64,000 nt of DNA from Mycolicibacterium litorale (GCF_014218295.1 NZ_AP023287.1:3472001-3536000), one strand, 5' to 3'; shown: positions 1 to 10,079, counted from the first letter of the stretch. Notes: generated by a model from the sequence alone, not told the origin. Numbers and translations: made by a program.

Positions 1-1047
1 GTCGCCCTCGACATCGCCACCCGGTATGCGTTGCAGCGCAAGCAGTTCTCCGCTCCCGACGGCGGCGAGGTGGTCATCATGGACTACCTGGTGCATCAGC
101 GCAGGCTGCTGCCGCTGATCGCCAGGTCATACGCCCTGCAGTTCGCGCAGAACGAGCTGGTCGCCAAATGCCACGAACTGCAGAGCTCCGACAATCCCGA
201 CGCCGAGGAGCAGCGCGAACTCGAAGCCCGCGCCGCCGGCCTGAAGGCGGCCAACACCTGGCATGCCAGCCGGGCGATCCAGGAGGCACGCGAAGCCTGC
301 GGCGGCGCAGGCTATCTCGCGGAGAACCGGCTGATCGGCTTGCGTGGCGACATCGACGTGTTCACCACCTTCGAGGGTGACAACCACGTGCTCACGCAGT
401 TGGTCGCCAAGGAGTTGTTGACCGCCTACGCCGACGACGTCAAGGGTATGAGCCCGATGGAGTGGGTCCGCTTCGCGGCCAACACCGTCGGCACGCGCGT
501 GATGAAACGCACTGCGGCCGAGACGATCATGCAGACCATCCTCGACACCCGCCAGGACAACGAGGAAGAGGGCAGCCTGTTCAACCGCGGCACCCAGGTC
601 CAGATGTTCGAGGACCGCGAGGAGTACATGCTGTCCTCCGTCGCGCGCCGGCTGCAGGGCAAGTCCAAGGAGATGTCGGCGTTCGACGCGTTCAACTCCG
701 TGCAGGACCACGTGCTGCACACTGCGCAGGCCCACATCGACCGGATCATCCTCGAGGCGTTCGTCGCCGGAATCGAGGCGTGTGAGGACGAAGAAGCCAA
801 GCGCATCCTCGGGATGGTGTGTGATCTGTACGCGCTGTCGGTGATCGAAGACGACAAGGCGTGGTTCATCGAACACCGCTTCCTGTCCACCGAGCGCGCC
901 AAGGCGGTCACCCGCGGCATCAACGAGCGCTGCCGGTCGCTGCGGCCCTACGCCGAGTTGCTCGTCGACGGGTTCGGCGTCCCCGAACAGCTGCGGTACG
1001 CGGCGATGATGGACCCCAAGGAACTGTTGTCGCCGGAGCCGGCCTAG
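1..1047 (+). CDS. Acyl-CoA oxidase/dehydrogenase family protein, C-terminal part (5' end outside window)
   Basis: The reading frame is open from base 1, so the gene starts before the window; 348 codons are present. The visible part matches the C-terminal half of the acyl-CoA oxidase/dehydrogenase superfamily, which oxidises acyl-CoA to trans-2-enoyl-CoA with FAD. Seen: ALDIATRYALQRKQF near the start, a glycine-rich ACGGAGYLAENRL segment, and the oxidase-like R-G-D-I-D-V-F-T-T-F-E-G-D-N stretch that forms the FAD/substrate pocket, followed by a long helical tail typical of the peroxisomal-type oxidases rather than short FadE enzymes. The stop codon overlaps the convergent lipoprotein gene by 4 bases. 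Whether it passes electrons to O2 or to ETF cannot be told from this fragment. Confidence 0.8.
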   Translation, partial: VALDIATRYALQRKQFSAPDGGEVVIMDYLVHQRRLLPLIARSYALQFAQNELVAKCHELQSSDNPDAEEQRELEARAAGLKAANTWHASRAIQEAREACGGAGYLAENRLIGLRGDIDVFTTFEGDNHVLTQLVAKELLTAYADDVKGMSPMEWVRFAANTVGTRVMKRTAAETIMQTILDTRQDNEEEGSLFNRGTQVQMFEDREEYMLSSVARRLQGKSKEMSAFDAFNSVQDHVLHTAQAHIDRIILEAFVAGIEACEDEEAKRILGMVCDLYALSVIEDDKAWFIEHRFLSTERAKAVTRGINERCRSLRPYAELLVDGFGVPEQLRYAAMMDPKELLSPEPA

Positions 1048-1547
1048 CTGTTGGGAATCGGGTCGAGCGCCTCGAGCTTGCCGTCCTGGCCGATGCGGAA
1101 CCGCACGGTGCCGATCCCCGTCGGGCAGCACGGCGCCTCGTCACCCTGGCGCCACTGGTACTGCACCTCGACGGTGTCCTCGCCGCCGGTCAGGACCGAG
1201 ACGTAGGGTCGCGGTTCCGGCGTCGCCGGGCCCAGCGCGGTGTTGCCGTCGAAGAACAGCACCTGCTGCGGGCTGTCGGGCTGCGCGCCGTTCGGTTGGG
1301 TCGGCGCCGGGCCGATCTGCACCCAGTACAGCCGGCAGTCGGTGGTGTGACCGTTGGCCACCTCGGTCCACGTGGCCCCCGGTACGGCCGGTGGGGTGCT
1401 GCTGATCGCGCGCTGCACGGTGTCGGGGGCGGGCCCGTCGTCCGGTGTGCAGGTGTCGGGTTTGGGCGGCGCGGCGCCTGGCGGACTCCACCCGCACCCC
1501 GCCGCCAGCAGACCTGCGGACATGAGCACTGCCAGGACGAGCCGCAT
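1044..1547 (-). CDS. LppP/LprE family lipoprotein
   Basis: 167-residue exported lipoprotein. The N-terminus is a lipoprotein signal peptide ending in lipobox L-A-A-G-C (Cys about residue 18), so the mature protein is expected to be lipidated and anchored outside the membrane. The body is Pro-rich at first, then has paired cysteines (T-C-T-P-D-D, T-D-C-R-L-Y, P-C-C-P-T-G) and the G-H-T-T-D-C-R-L-Y-W-V-Q core typical of the mycobacterial LppP/LprE family. M. tuberculosis has lppQ at the syntenic position. Function unknown. It is convergent with the acyl-CoA oxidase and divergent from the next gene. Confidence 0.75.
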   Translation of the reverse strand: MRLVLAVLMSAGLLAAGCGWSPPGAAPPKPDTCTPDDGPAPDTVQRAISSTPPAVPGATWTEVANGHTTDCRLYWVQIGPAPTQPNGAQPDSPQQVLFFDGNTALGPATPEPRPYVSVLTGGEDTVEVQYQWRQGDEAPCCPTGIGTVRFRIGQDGKLEALDPIPNS

Positions 1548-1627
1548 GTGTCGAGCCTACGCACCGTCGTCACACGCCGATCTCCTACGCTGACCCTCGA
1601 CATATCCCCCGATCGAAGGAGTAGCCG

Positions 1628-1987
1628 ATGGCGTGGTTCCTGGCGATGCAAGGACCGCCCAGCAAGCTCGGTCAGTCGCTGATCTACGAACTGGCCGAGT
1701 CGGCCGACCGCAAGAAGCTGGCCGAGGAGATGTCCAGCGCCGCGACGCTGGACCGGGTCGTCCCGATTCCCGCCCTGTTCGGCGGGAAGCGTCAGGAAGT
1801 GACGATCTACGTCCGTCCGGCGGCGTGGGGCGTGTGGGCGTTCTACGAGATGTCCGAGGAGGAACGGCGCCAGATGCTGGCTGCCGCCAACCCGCTCATG
1901 AACGCGCTGGCGCAGGCGGCCAAACAGCAGCAGGGCGGCCAGACCAATCGCGGCCAGGGCCCGGCTCAGGCCCCGCTGGGCCTGTAG
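1628..1987 (+). CDS. Conserved hypothetical protein, 119 aa
   Basis: Not assigned to a function. ATG start preceded by GAAGGAG about 6 bases upstream (AT-rich clear RBS at 1615-1621), which fixes the start. The protein is soluble, begins MAWFLAMQGPPSK, has a predicted alpha/beta core with the strand V-T-I-Y-V-R-P and a Trp-rich W-G-V-W-A-F-Y segment, and ends in a Gln/Gly/Pro-rich low-complexity tail. No signal peptide or membrane helix. It stands alone, divergent from the lipoprotein gene, and is followed by a strong hairpin. Confidence 0.7.
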   Translation: MAWFLAMQGPPSKLGQSLIYELAESADRKKLAEEMSSAATLDRVVPIPALFGGKRQEVTIYVRPAAWGVWAFYEMSEEERRQMLAAANPLMNALAQAAKQQQGGQTNRGQGPAQAPLGL

Positions 1988-2011
1988 CGCCCGGCACGCA
2001 TGACGTGCCCC

Positions 2012-2064
2012 CGAAAACAGATATCGCCCGCGCTGTCAGACAGCGCGGGCGATATCTGTTTTCG
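2012..2064. terminator. Perfect 25-bp hairpin, likely bidirectional terminator
   Basis: Arms 2012-2036 and 2040-2064 are exact reverse complements around a 3-nt loop (cag). The arms end in AAAA/TTTT-containing tips (CGAAAACAG at one end), so each strand gives a GC-rich stem followed by a short U run. It lies between the 119-aa gene (ends 1987) and the 3' end of tRNA-Asn (2085), which are convergent, so it can end both transcripts. Confidence 0.75.
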
Positions 2065-2084
2065 ACCGAGATGGTCGAACTGCG

Positions 2085-2157
<73 letters not shown>

Positions 2158-2307
2158 CTGCGGTTGTCCGCGTGAGCTTTCCGCGCGGAACGAGGGATGA
2201 CTCTAGCGTATGCACCGGCGCCGCCGCCAACGCGCTCCCCGGCCCGGCGGGAACCGCCCGTCATGAGGCAGGATGGGAGGTACGCACCGTCGAGTGGAAG
2301 GGCCTTC

Positions 2308-2553
2308 GTGATCGGGTACGTCGCCGTGATGGCCGTCGGATATGTGTTGGGCAGCAAGGCAGGCCGGCGCCGCTACGAGCAGATCGCGGGCACCTACCGC
2401 GCAGTGACCGCCAGCCCGGCCGCCAGAGCGGTGATCGAGACGTCGCGCCGCAAGATCGCCGAGCGGGTGTCACCCGACCCGCAGCTGACGACGCTGACGC
2501 CGATCGACGAGAAGACGACGGTGCTGCACCCGGAGGCGCAGACCGAGAGGTGA
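2308..2553 (+). CDS. Small conserved membrane-associated protein (Rv2342-like), 81 aa
   Basis: Start chosen at GTG 2308 because AAGGG sits 6 bases upstream; this gives 81 residues, close to the M. tuberculosis Rv2342 homologue, while upstream ATG 2263 has no clear RBS. The N-terminus V-I-G-Y-V-A-V-M-A-V-G-Y-V-L-G-S-K-A-G is one hydrophobic segment rich in Gly, followed by a basic R-R-R-Y-E-Q motif as in YtxH-like small envelope proteins, and a charged C-terminal tail. Function unknown. Convergent with the secreted protein that follows. Confidence 0.7.
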   Translation: MIGYVAVMAVGYVLGSKAGRRRYEQIAGTYRAVTASPAARAVIETSRRKIAERVSPDPQLTTLTPIDEKTTVLHPEAQTER

Positions 2554-2563
2554 GGCGGACGGC

Positions 2564-2860
2564 CTAGTTGCCGATACCGCGGTCGATCGTGGTGCCCGGC
2601 AGCAGCGGACCCGTGCTGATCCCGATGCCGTTGACGCCGCCGAGGGAGACCTCAGGGGTGCCGACGGCGACGCCGTTGCCGTTGGAGTAGGACAGGCACT
2701 TGCCGTCGTCCTTGTTGCCGAACCATGCCAGGCACGCCGGACCGGCCTGCGTCACCTGCTCAGGCGCCGAGGTCAGCGCGGCGGCCAGCGGCGCCGCCAC
2801 CGCGGCTGCCGCGAACGCGCCGATCGCGACCGAGCGCCGGATCCGAATCATGGTTGCCAC
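2564..2860 (-). CDS. Small secreted protein, 98 aa
   Basis: GTG start at 2860 is supported by GAAGGAAGG about 9 bases upstream. The N-terminus (basic RIRR then an Ala-rich stretch A-F-A-A-A-A-V-A-A-P-L-A-A-A) is a Sec signal peptide with likely cleavage near A-L-T-S-A. The mature part is about 65 residues with two Cys (P-A-C-L-A-W-F and G-K-C-L-S-Y) that could form one disulfide, and a Gly/Val-rich tail ending in I-D-R-G-I-G-N. Function not recognised. It lies just upstream of, and on the same strand as, no other gene; dnaG follows it upstream. Confidence 0.65.
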   Translation of the reverse strand: MATMIRIRRSVAIGAFAAAAVAAPLAAALTSAPEQVTQAGPACLAWFGNKDDGKCLSYSNGNGVAVGTPEVSLGGVNGIGISTGPLLPGTTIDRGIGN

Positions 2861-2930
2861 AAGCAGCTGCCTTCCTTCGCCGTTCCCCCAACGGTTCTAT
2901 AGCGGGCCCACCATATCGCGTTACACGCGA

Positions 2931-4859
2931 TCACGCAGTCAAGTCATCCCCGCTGGCCTGTTCGAGCAGGCTGCGACGGTAGGCCTCCATCGCCACCAGG
3001 TCACCGAACAGCGAGTGGTACTCGTCGCCCTGTTCCACCGGCGACATGCGCTGCAGCTTCGACTTCACCTCGGCGATCTGACGACCCACCCACACCTCCT
3101 GGAGCCGGGCCAGCACGCTGCCCACGTAGCGGGGCAACTTGTCGTCGTCCTCGACCCGGATGGCCTCGACGCTGAGCTCGTTGACCAGGTTGGCCGCCTG
3201 CGGGCTGGCGGTCTGCTCGCGCACCGACTCGATCCACTGGGCGCCCGACACGCCCGCGGCGGCCCCGCCCGCGGCCTCGATCGCCGCGCGCACCGCCCGG
3301 TAACCGGGATGGGTGAAGCTGTCGACGGTCAGGGCGTCGAACACCGGACCCGACAGCGCCGGGTACTGCAGCGCCGATTTGAGCGCCTCGCGCTGCGGCC
3401 ACAGCGTGGGATCGGCCGGGTCGGGCCGCACCGCCTCCACCGGGCGGGCCCGGCGCGGCTGCGCCGGTTCGGCCTGGCTGCGGCGCCGCCCTCCGCGCTC
3501 GGGTAAACCGCGCTTCTGCGCCTCCTCACGGACCCGGGTCAGCACCTGGCTCTCGTCGGCCCAGCCCACCCAACCGGCGAGCCGGCGTCCGTACTCGTCG
3601 CGCAGCATCGGCTCCTTGATCCGCGCCACCATCGGCACGCAGCGGCGCAGCGCCCCGACCCGGCCCTCCGCGCTGTCCAGATCGTGTTCGGCCAGCGCCG
3701 TGCGGATCGCGAACTCGAACAGCGGGGTCCGGCGCGCCACCAGGTCGCGCAGTGCGCCGTCACCGAAATGAAGCCGGATGTCACACGGATCCATCCCGGC
3801 CAGTTTGTCTTCCGAGGCCACCGCGACGAACGACTGCCCGGCGAGGTTCTGTTCGCCCTCGAACGCCTTGATCGCCGCCGCGCGCCCCGCGGCGTCCCCG
3901 TCGAAGACGTAGATCAGCTCACCGCGGAAGAAGTTGTCGTCCATCATCAGCCGGCGCAGCATCGACAGGTGCTCGTCACCGAACGCGGTGCCGCAGGAGG
4001 CGACCGCGGTCGTCACGCCGGCCAGGTGCATCGCCATCACGTCGGTGTAGCCCTCCACCACGACGGCCTGGTGCCCCTTGGCGATATCGCGTTTGGCCAG
4101 ATCGAGCCCGAACAGCACCGCGGACTTCTTGTACAGCACCGTCTCGGGGGTGTTGACGTACTTGGCTTCCATCGGGTCGTCGTCGAAGATGCGCCGCGCC
4201 CCGAATCCGATCACCTCTCCCCCGGCGGCCCGGATCGGCCACAGCAGCCTGCGGTGGAAGCGGTCCATCGGCCCGCGTTTGCCCTCCCGGGACAATCCGG
4301 CCGCCTCGAGTTCCTTGAACTCGAACCCCTTGCGCAGCAGGTGTTTGGTGAGCTTGTCCCAGCCGGACGGGGCGAAACCGCAGCCGAAGCGGGCGGCCGC
4401 CTGCGCGTCGAAGTTGCGTTCGATCAGATACTGGCGGGCCGGGTCGGCCTCGTCGGAGGCGAGCGCCTCGGCGTAGAACTCCTGCGCGGCGGCGTTGGCG
4501 GCGATCAGCCGGCTGCGGCTGCCCCGGTCGCGCTGGACGTTGGTGTTCGACGCCCCGGTGTAGGTGACGGTGTAGCCGATGCGGTCGGCGAGCAGTTCCA
4601 CGGATTCGACGAAGGTGACGTGTTCGATCTTCTGGACGAACGCGTAGACGTCGCCGCCCTCACCGCAGCCGAAGCAGTGGAAATGGCCGTGGTTGGGCCG
4701 GACGTGGAACGACGGCGACTTCTCGTCGTGGAACGGGCACAGTCCCTTGAGTGAATCGGCGCCGGCGCGGCGCAGCTGCACGTAATCGCCGACGACGTCC
4801 TCGATGCGGACGCGCTCACGGATGGCCGCGATGTCGCGATCTGGAATCCGCCCGGCCAC
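2931..4859 (-). CDS. dnaG: DNA primase DnaG
   Basis: 642-residue primase that makes RNA primers at the replication fork. Seen: an N-terminal CHC2 zinc finger (C-P-F-H-D-E-K-S-P-S then H-C-F-G-C-G-E-G-G), the RNA polymerase core, and a TOPRIM fold with E-G-Y-T-D-V-M-A and the acidic F-D-G-D-A-A-G motif that binds Mg2+. The C-terminal helicase-interaction domain is present, so the gene looks complete. It follows dgt with a 4-base gap on the same strand, as in M. tuberculosis (Rv2343c-Rv2344c), so the two are probably co-transcribed. Confidence 0.97.
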   Translation of the reverse strand: MAGRIPDRDIAAIRERVRIEDVVGDYVQLRRAGADSLKGLCPFHDEKSPSFHVRPNHGHFHCFGCGEGGDVYAFVQKIEHVTFVESVELLADRIGYTVTYTGASNTNVQRDRGSRSRLIAANAAAQEFYAEALASDEADPARQYLIERNFDAQAAARFGCGFAPSGWDKLTKHLLRKGFEFKELEAAGLSREGKRGPMDRFHRRLLWPIRAAGGEVIGFGARRIFDDDPMEAKYVNTPETVLYKKSAVLFGLDLAKRDIAKGHQAVVVEGYTDVMAMHLAGVTTAVASCGTAFGDEHLSMLRRLMMDDNFFRGELIYVFDGDAAGRAAAIKAFEGEQNLAGQSFVAVASEDKLAGMDPCDIRLHFGDGALRDLVARRTPLFEFAIRTALAEHDLDSAEGRVGALRRCVPMVARIKEPMLRDEYGRRLAGWVGWADESQVLTRVREEAQKRGLPERGGRRRSQAEPAQPRRARPVEAVRPDPADPTLWPQREALKSALQYPALSGPVFDALTVDSFTHPGYRAVRAAIEAAGGAAAGVSGAQWIESVREQTASPQAANLVNELSVEAIRVEDDDKLPRYVGSVLARLQEVWVGRQIAEVKSKLQRMSPVEQGDEYHSLFGDLVAMEAYRRSLLEQASGDDLTA

Positions 4860-4863
4860 CGGG

Positions 4864-6135
4864 TCAGTCTAGAGGTCTGGGCGAGCGCGCCTCGTGCACT
4901 CGTTCCAACCGCCCCTCGGTGTATGAGGCGATCTGGTCGATCACCACACGCAGCCGGGTGCCGTCGTCCTCGGCGGCCGCGAACTCCGGCGCGAACAGCG
5001 GATCGAGGCTGCCGGGCGCCTGCGCCCACAGGATCAGCGCCACCTCGTGGATGCGGGTCCGCTGATCGGCCTGGATGCCCAGGTGACCGTGATCGGACAT
5101 GATGAACTGCAGCGCGAGCATCTTGAGCACCGCCACTTCGGCGCGCACCAACGTCGGCACCGCGAGTTCGGTGTCGAAACGCCGCAACGGTCGGTCACCC
5201 GCGACCGCCCGGGTGGCGGTGATCGCCGCGTTGGCGAACCGACCGACCAGCTCACTGGTCATCCGCTTGAGCGCCACCGACGCCGACAGCGTGCCGTCGT
5301 ACTTACCCACCTCCGCGACCACCGGCATCTCCGAGAGGCGCAGGGCCGCGGCCAGCAGGTCGTCGGGGGCCAGCGTCGGGAAGGCGTCGGCTCCCAGCCG
5401 GGCCAGCGAGGCGGCCGCGTCGTCGTCGGCCAGCACCCGCAGGTCGATGCGGCCCGAGACGACGCCGTCCTCCACGTCGTGGACCGAGTAGGCGACGTCG
5501 TCGGCCCAGTCCATCACCTGAGCCTCCAGGCACGGCCGTTCGGGCGGGGCGCCGTCGCGCACCCAGTCGGCGACGGTGGCGTCGTCGTCGTAGAAGCCGA
5601 ATTTCGTCCGGTCGCCGCGCTGCCACGGGTACTTCGTCACCGCGTCGAGTGCCGCCCTGGTGAGGTTGAGCCCCACGCTACGGCCTTGCGCGTCAAGCAC
5701 TTTCGGCTCGATGCGGGTGAGGATGCGGAAGTTCTGCGCGTTGCCCTCGAACCCGCCGAAGGACTTGGCGATCTCGTTGAGCGCGCGTTCGCCGTTGTGG
5801 CCGTACGGCGGGTGGCCGATGTCGTGGGCGAGGCCGGCGAGGTCGACCAGGTCGGGGTCACAGCCGAGCCCGACGGCCATGCCGCGGCCGATCTGGGCGA
5901 CCTCGAGCGAATGGGTCAACCGCGTGCGCGGGGTGTCGCCTTCGCGCGGACCGACCACCTGCGTCTTGTCGGCGAGCCGGCGCAGCGCCGCGCAGTGCAG
6001 CACCCGGGCACGATCGCGCGCGAAGTCGGTGCGGTGCTCGGTGCCCGCCCCCGGCAGGACCGCACTCTTCGCCGGTTCGGCCACCCGGCGTTGGCGGTCG
6101 AACTCGTCGTAGCTGTCCTGCGCGTGTGGATTCAC
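4864..6135 (-). CDS. dgt: Deoxyguanosinetriphosphate triphosphohydrolase-like protein
   Basis: 423-residue HD-domain dNTP triphosphohydrolase, which splits dNTPs into deoxynucleoside and triphosphate and so limits dNTP pools. The metal-binding HD motif is visible: [12 protein letters not shown], then [14 protein letters not shown], and D-W-A-D-D-V-A-Y-S downstream. Start taken at GTG 6135 (V-N-P-H-A-Q-D-S-Y), giving a length close to the M. tuberculosis homologue; longer starts add a sequence without family features. Operon with dnaG. Confidence 0.92.
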   Translation of the reverse strand: MNPHAQDSYDEFDRQRRVAEPAKSAVLPGAGTEHRTDFARDRARVLHCAALRRLADKTQVVGPREGDTPRTRLTHSLEVAQIGRGMAVGLGCDPDLVDLAGLAHDIGHPPYGHNGERALNEIAKSFGGFEGNAQNFRILTRIEPKVLDAQGRSVGLNLTRAALDAVTKYPWQRGDRTKFGFYDDDATVADWVRDGAPPERPCLEAQVMDWADDVAYSVHDVEDGVVSGRIDLRVLADDDAAASLARLGADAFPTLAPDDLLAAALRLSEMPVVAEVGKYDGTLSASVALKRMTSELVGRFANAAITATRAVAGDRPLRRFDTELAVPTLVRAEVAVLKMLALQFIMSDHGHLGIQADQRTRIHEVALILWAQAPGSLDPLFAPEFAAAEDDGTRLRVVIDQIASYTEGRLERVHEARSPRPLD

Positions 6136-6208
6136 CGACGCACAGTCTGCCAGGACGGTCTGTCCGTCCGATCGAGGTCGGCCTGTGTGCGGCACTACAT
6201 TGACGACC

Positions 6209-8212
6209 ATGCGCATCACGCGACTGCTCGCCCTGCTGGCCACCGTCCTGACCGCGGGGGCCCTGCTCGCACCGGCGGCCGCCGCCGAACCGCCGTTCCG
6301 GTTGCCCGGCTATGTCACCGATCAGGCCGGTGCGCTGTCGGCGGCGCAGCGCGGTCAGGTGCAGCAGGCGGTGGACCGCCTCTACACCGACCGCAGGATC
6401 CGGCTGTGGGTGGTGTTCGTCGACGACTTCTCCGGCCAGGGTGCGGTCAACTGGGCCCGCAGCACCATGCAGATCAGCGATCTGGGCAGCTACGACGCGC
6501 TGCTGGCGGTGGCGACGGTCGATCGGGCGTACGCCCTGCAGGTGCCGTCGACGGTGCCGGAGCTCACCGCCGACGAGGTCGACGAGATCCGGCGTGATCA
6601 GGTGGAACCGGCGCTGCGCAACAGCGACTGGGCGGCCGGTGCGGTGGCCGCCGCCGACGGGCTCAACGACGCGACGGCGCCGGGCGGCGGGATCGCGTGG
6701 CGGGGACTGCTGATCGCGCTGGGTGTCATCGCGCTGGCCGTGGTGATCCTGTGGGTGTGGGCGCGTCGACGCAGCCGCAGGCGGCGCGCCGCGGAGATCG
6801 AACGGGCCCGCCGCGTCGACCCCAGTGATCCGAACGCGCTGGCGACGGTGTCACTCGACGCGCTCGACGAACTGTCCAAATCGATGGTGGTCGAGGTCGA
6901 CAACGCCGTGCGCACCAGCAGCAACGAACTGGCGCTCGCAGTCGAGGAGTTCGGCGCCGAGCGCACCGAACCGTTCACCCGCGCGGTGGACAACGCCAAA
7001 CAGACGTTGGCCCAGGCGTTCACGGTGCGCCACCAACTCGACGACGCGATTCCCGAGACACCCGCGCAGCGCCGTGACCTGTTGACCCGCGTGATCGTCT
7101 CGGCCGCGAAGGCCGACCGCGAACTCGACGCGCAGACCGAGGCGTTCGAACAGCTGCGTGAACTCGTGATCAACGCGCCGAGCCGGCTGGACGGTCTGAC
7201 GCAGCGCGTCGTCGACATCACCGCCCGCCTGGAACCGTCGCAGCAGAAACTCGCGGCGTTGCACACCGAATTCGACGCCGCCGCGCTGACGTCGGTCGCG
7301 GGCAACGTCGACGCAGCGAGGGAACTTCTCACCTTCGCCGACCAGAACATCGGGCGCGGCCGGGAACTCGCCGCCCGCCCGGTCGCCGGTCAGCAGTCCG
7401 AGCTGGTCGACTGCGTGCGGGCCGCGGAATCCGCGTTGAGCCAAGCGAGTTCGCTGCTGGACGCGGTCGACAGCGCCGCCGGTGACATCCGGCGGGCCGC
7501 CTCGCGACTGTCCGCGGTGATCGAGGACACCCAGGCCGGGATACGCCAGGCCGGCGAACTGCTCGCCGGCGGCACGGTGCCCCAGGGCGCCGAGTTGGAA
7601 GCCGCCCGCGACGCCGCGTCGGCGGCGGTCGCCGCCGCACAGCGGTCCGGCGCCACCGATCCGCTGGGCGCGTTCACCCAGCTGACCAAGGCCGACGCCG
7701 ACCTCGACCGGCTGCTGGCCGCCGTCGAACAGGAACGTGAGGCCGCCGACCGGCTGAACCGCGCGCTCGAGGAGGCGCTGTTCGTGGCGCGGTCGCGGGT
7801 CCGTTCGGTGTCGGACTTCATCGACACCCGCCGCGGCAGCATCGGCCCGGAGGCCAGGACGCGGTTGGCCGAAGCGGTGCGCCAGATCAGCGCCGCGGAT
7901 GCCGTCCGCGCGACCGACCCGTCGACGGCGATCGCGCACGCGAACGGGGCGGCCATGCTCGCCGCGCAGGCCCAACAGCTGGCCAACAACGACGTCCAGT
8001 ACGCGCAGCAGGCGTACATGGGCCGCTACGGCGGGGGCGGCGGCGGCAACATGGGCGCGATGATCGGCGGCATCCTCATCGGCAACATCCTCAGCGGCGG
8101 GATGCGCGGCGGTTTCGGGGGCGGATTCGGAGGGGGCGGGTTCGGCCCGGGATCCTTCGGCGGCTCCGGTGGCGGCGGCGGTGGGATGTTCGGCGGCGGG
8201 GGCCGGTTCTGA
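6209..8212 (+). CDS. TPM-domain membrane protein (Rv2345-like)
   Basis: 667 residues from ATG 6209. Signal peptide ([20 protein letters not shown], cleaved after A-A-A-A-E), an extracytoplasmic TPM domain of about 130 residues (V-T-D-Q-A-G-A-L-S onward), one transmembrane helix near residue 165 ([19 protein letters not shown]) with a basic RRRSRRRR stop-transfer, then about 400 residues of cytoplasmic alpha-helical, coiled-coil-rich sequence, and a Gly/Phe-rich tail beginning about residue 600 (runs of GGGGGG and GGFGGG). The TPM fold is known from photosystem-assembly and phosphatase-like proteins; the role in mycobacteria is not established. Divergent from dgt. Confidence 0.85.
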   Translation: MRITRLLALLATVLTAGALLAPAAAAEPPFRLPGYVTDQAGALSAAQRGQVQQAVDRLYTDRRIRLWVVFVDDFSGQGAVNWARSTMQISDLGSYDALLAVATVDRAYALQVPSTVPELTADEVDEIRRDQVEPALRNSDWAAGAVAAADGLNDATAPGGGIAWRGLLIALGVIALAVVILWVWARRRSRRRRAAEIERARRVDPSDPNALATVSLDALDELSKSMVVEVDNAVRTSSNELALAVEEFGAERTEPFTRAVDNAKQTLAQAFTVRHQLDDAIPETPAQRRDLLTRVIVSAAKADRELDAQTEAFEQLRELVINAPSRLDGLTQRVVDITARLEPSQQKLAALHTEFDAAALTSVAGNVDAARELLTFADQNIGRGRELAARPVAGQQSELVDCVRAAESALSQASSLLDAVDSAAGDIRRAASRLSAVIEDTQAGIRQAGELLAGGTVPQGAELEAARDAASAAVAAAQRSGATDPLGAFTQLTKADADLDRLLAAVEQEREAADRLNRALEEALFVARSRVRSVSDFIDTRRGSIGPEARTRLAEAVRQISAADAVRATDPSTAIAHANGAAMLAAQAQQLANNDVQYAQQAYMGRYGGGGGGNMGAMIGGILIGNILSGGMRGGFGGGFGGGGFGPGSFGGSGGGGGGMFGGGGRF

Positions 8213-8231
8213 CCCCCGGGGCGAAGGCGGT

Positions 8232-9626
8232 CTAGCAGCCCTTGAGCCGCACCGCGAGGTAGTCGGACACCTCCGAGAGCGCGATGCGGTCCTGCGTCAT
8301 CGTGTCGCGTTCGCGGATCGTCACGGCGTGGTCCTCGAGCGAGTCGAAGTCGACCGTGATGCAGTACGGCGTGCCGATCTCGTCCTGGCGGCGGTAGCGC
8401 CTGCCGATCGCGCCGGCGTCGTCGAACTCGACGTTCCAGTTGCGGCGCAGCTCGGCGGCGAGGTCACGCGCCTTCGGTGACAGGTCGGCATGGCGCGACA
8501 GCGGCAGCACCGCGGCCTTGACCGGCGCCAGCCGCGGATCCAGCCGCAGCACGGTGCGCTTGTCGACGCCACCCTTGGCGTTGGGCGCCTCGTCCTCGGT
8601 GTAGGCGTCGACCAGGAACGCCATCAGCGACCGGGTCAGGCCGGCCGCGGGTTCGATGACGTACGGCGTGTAGCGGGTGTCGGTGGCCTGGTCGTAGAAC
8701 GACAGGTCGGTGCCGGAGTGCTTCGAGTGCGTCGACAGGTCGAAGTCGGTGCGGTTGGCTACACCTTCCAGCTCACCCCACGGGTTGCCGGCGAAACCGA
8801 ACTTGTACTCGATGTCGACCGTGCGGTCCGAGTAGTGCGACAGCTTCTCCTTGGGGTGCTCGTAGAGCCGCAGGTTGTCGCGGTCGATGCCGAGGTCGAC
8901 GTACCACTGCAGCCGGGTGTCGATCCAGTACTGGTGCCATTCCTTGGCCGTCGACGGTTCGACGAAGAACTCCATCTCCATCTGCTCGAACTCACGGGTG
9001 CGGAAGATGAAGTTGCCCGGCGTGATCTCGTTGCGGAAGCTCTTGCCGATCTGGCCGATGCCGAACGGTGGCTTCTTGCGCGCGGTCGTCACCACGTTGG
9101 CGAAGTTGACGAAGATGCCCTGCGCGGTCTCGGGCCGCAGGTAGTGCAGCCCCTCCTCGGTCTCGATCGGGCCGAGGTAGGTCTTGAGCATCATGTTGAA
9201 GTCGCGCGGCTCTGTCCACTGACCCTTGGTGCCGCAGTCCGGGCAGGTGATCTCGCTCATCGGCACGGAGTCCGGGTCGTCGATGCCCCGCTTCTCGGCG
9301 TAGGCCTCCTGCATGTGGTCCTGACGGTGCCGCTTGTGGCAGTTCAGGCATTCGACGAGCGGGTCGTTGAACACCTCGACGTGACCGGAGGCCACCCACA
9401 CCTCGCGCGGCAGGATGATCGCGCTGTCGAGGCCGACGACGTCGTCGCGGCCGGTGACCACCGAGCGCCACCACTGCCGCTTGATGTTCTCCTTGAGTTC
9501 GACCCCGAGTGGCCCGTAGTCCCACGCCGACTTGGTACCGCCGTAGATCTCGCCGGATTGGTAGACCAGTCCACGGCGTTTCGCCAGGTTCGCAACGGTG
9601 TCGATGATCGAAGAAGATGGAGCCAC
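8232..9626 (-). CDS. glyS: Glycine--tRNA ligase
   Basis: 464-residue class II glycyl-tRNA synthetase of the alpha2 type, charging tRNA-Gly. Class II motifs are clear: F-R-N-E-I-T-P (motif 2), and the C-terminal [10 protein letters not shown] (motif 3) followed by an anticodon-binding domain ([10 protein letters not shown]). A zinc-type C-L-N-C...C-P-D-C cluster is present near residues 95-155. GTG start at 9626 ([11 protein letters not shown]) gives the usual length of mycobacterial GlyS. Divergent from smtB. Confidence 0.96.
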   Translation of the reverse strand: MAPSSSIIDTVANLAKRRGLVYQSGEIYGGTKSAWDYGPLGVELKENIKRQWWRSVVTGRDDVVGLDSAIILPREVWVASGHVEVFNDPLVECLNCHKRHRQDHMQEAYAEKRGIDDPDSVPMSEITCPDCGTKGQWTEPRDFNMMLKTYLGPIETEEGLHYLRPETAQGIFVNFANVVTTARKKPPFGIGQIGKSFRNEITPGNFIFRTREFEQMEMEFFVEPSTAKEWHQYWIDTRLQWYVDLGIDRDNLRLYEHPKEKLSHYSDRTVDIEYKFGFAGNPWGELEGVANRTDFDLSTHSKHSGTDLSFYDQATDTRYTPYVIEPAAGLTRSLMAFLVDAYTEDEAPNAKGGVDKRTVLRLDPRLAPVKAAVLPLSRHADLSPKARDLAAELRRNWNVEFDDAGAIGRRYRRQDEIGTPYCITVDFDSLEDHAVTIRERDTMTQDRIALSEVSDYLAVRLKGC

Positions 9627-9684
9627 GGTCCAACAGCGTAGTGGGCGCGCAGACCGCGGCCCGCCAGCGCGTCGACAGCCGTTG

Positions 9685-9704
9685 ACATGCAGATCGATGC
9701 ATGT
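9685..9704. promoter_or_regulatory. Inverted repeat upstream of smtB, candidate SmtB operator
   Basis: ACATGCA (9685-9691), 6-nt spacer, TGCATGT (9698-9704): a perfect 7-6-7 inverted repeat. It overlaps a TTGACA-like -35 (9682-9687) and lies 15 bases before the chosen smtB start, in the position expected for an autoregulatory ArsR/SmtB operator. Binding itself is inferred. Confidence 0.6.
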
Positions 9705-9719
9705 ATGGTGGCTGCCATA

Positions 9720-10079
9720 ATGAAAATCGTTTCCAGCACTGCGGCGTCGGACACCCACCAGCACAGCGCGGCCCCGGTGCCGGAGCTGCCCGCGCGCGAA
9801 GTCCTCGAGAGTGCGGGTGAACTGCTGCGGGCCCTGGCCGCGCCCGTGCGCATCGCGATCGTGCTGCACCTGCAGCATTCGGCGCGCTGCGTGCACGAAC
9901 TGGTCGACGCGCTGGGCGTGCCGCAGCCCCTGGTGAGCCAGCACCTGCGCATCCTCAAACAGGCCGGCGTGGTGGCCAGCGAACGGTCGGGCCGGGAGGT
10001 GCTGTACCGCCTCGTCGACGCGCACCTGGTGCACATCGTCACCGACGCCGTCGCCCACGCCGGCGAGGACGCCCGGTGA
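9720..10079 (+). CDS. smtB: Zinc-sensing ArsR/SmtB-family repressor
   Basis: 119 residues from ATG 9720, chosen because GGTGG lies about 8 bases upstream; in-frame ATGs at 9705 and 9687 are possible but the latter falls inside the inverted repeat. A winged helix-turn-helix with [13 protein letters not shown] and recognition helix [13 protein letters not shown]. The alpha-5 zinc site D-A-H...H-A-G-E is intact, with the spacing of SmtB-type sensors. In mycobacteria SmtB represses the smtB-zur operon until zinc binds. The stop overlaps the zur start (GTGA), so the two are translationally coupled. Confidence 0.9.
   Translation: MKIVSSTAASDTHQHSAAPVPELPAREVLESAGELLRALAAPVRIAIVLHLQHSARCVHELVDALGVPQPLVSQHLRILKQAGVVASERSGREVLYRLVDAHLVHIVTDAVAHAGEDAR

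Noticed and set aside
2915..2931. Small hairpin (ATCGCG/CGCGAT) at the dnaG stop
   Set aside because: Six base pairs and no U run; weak as a terminator.
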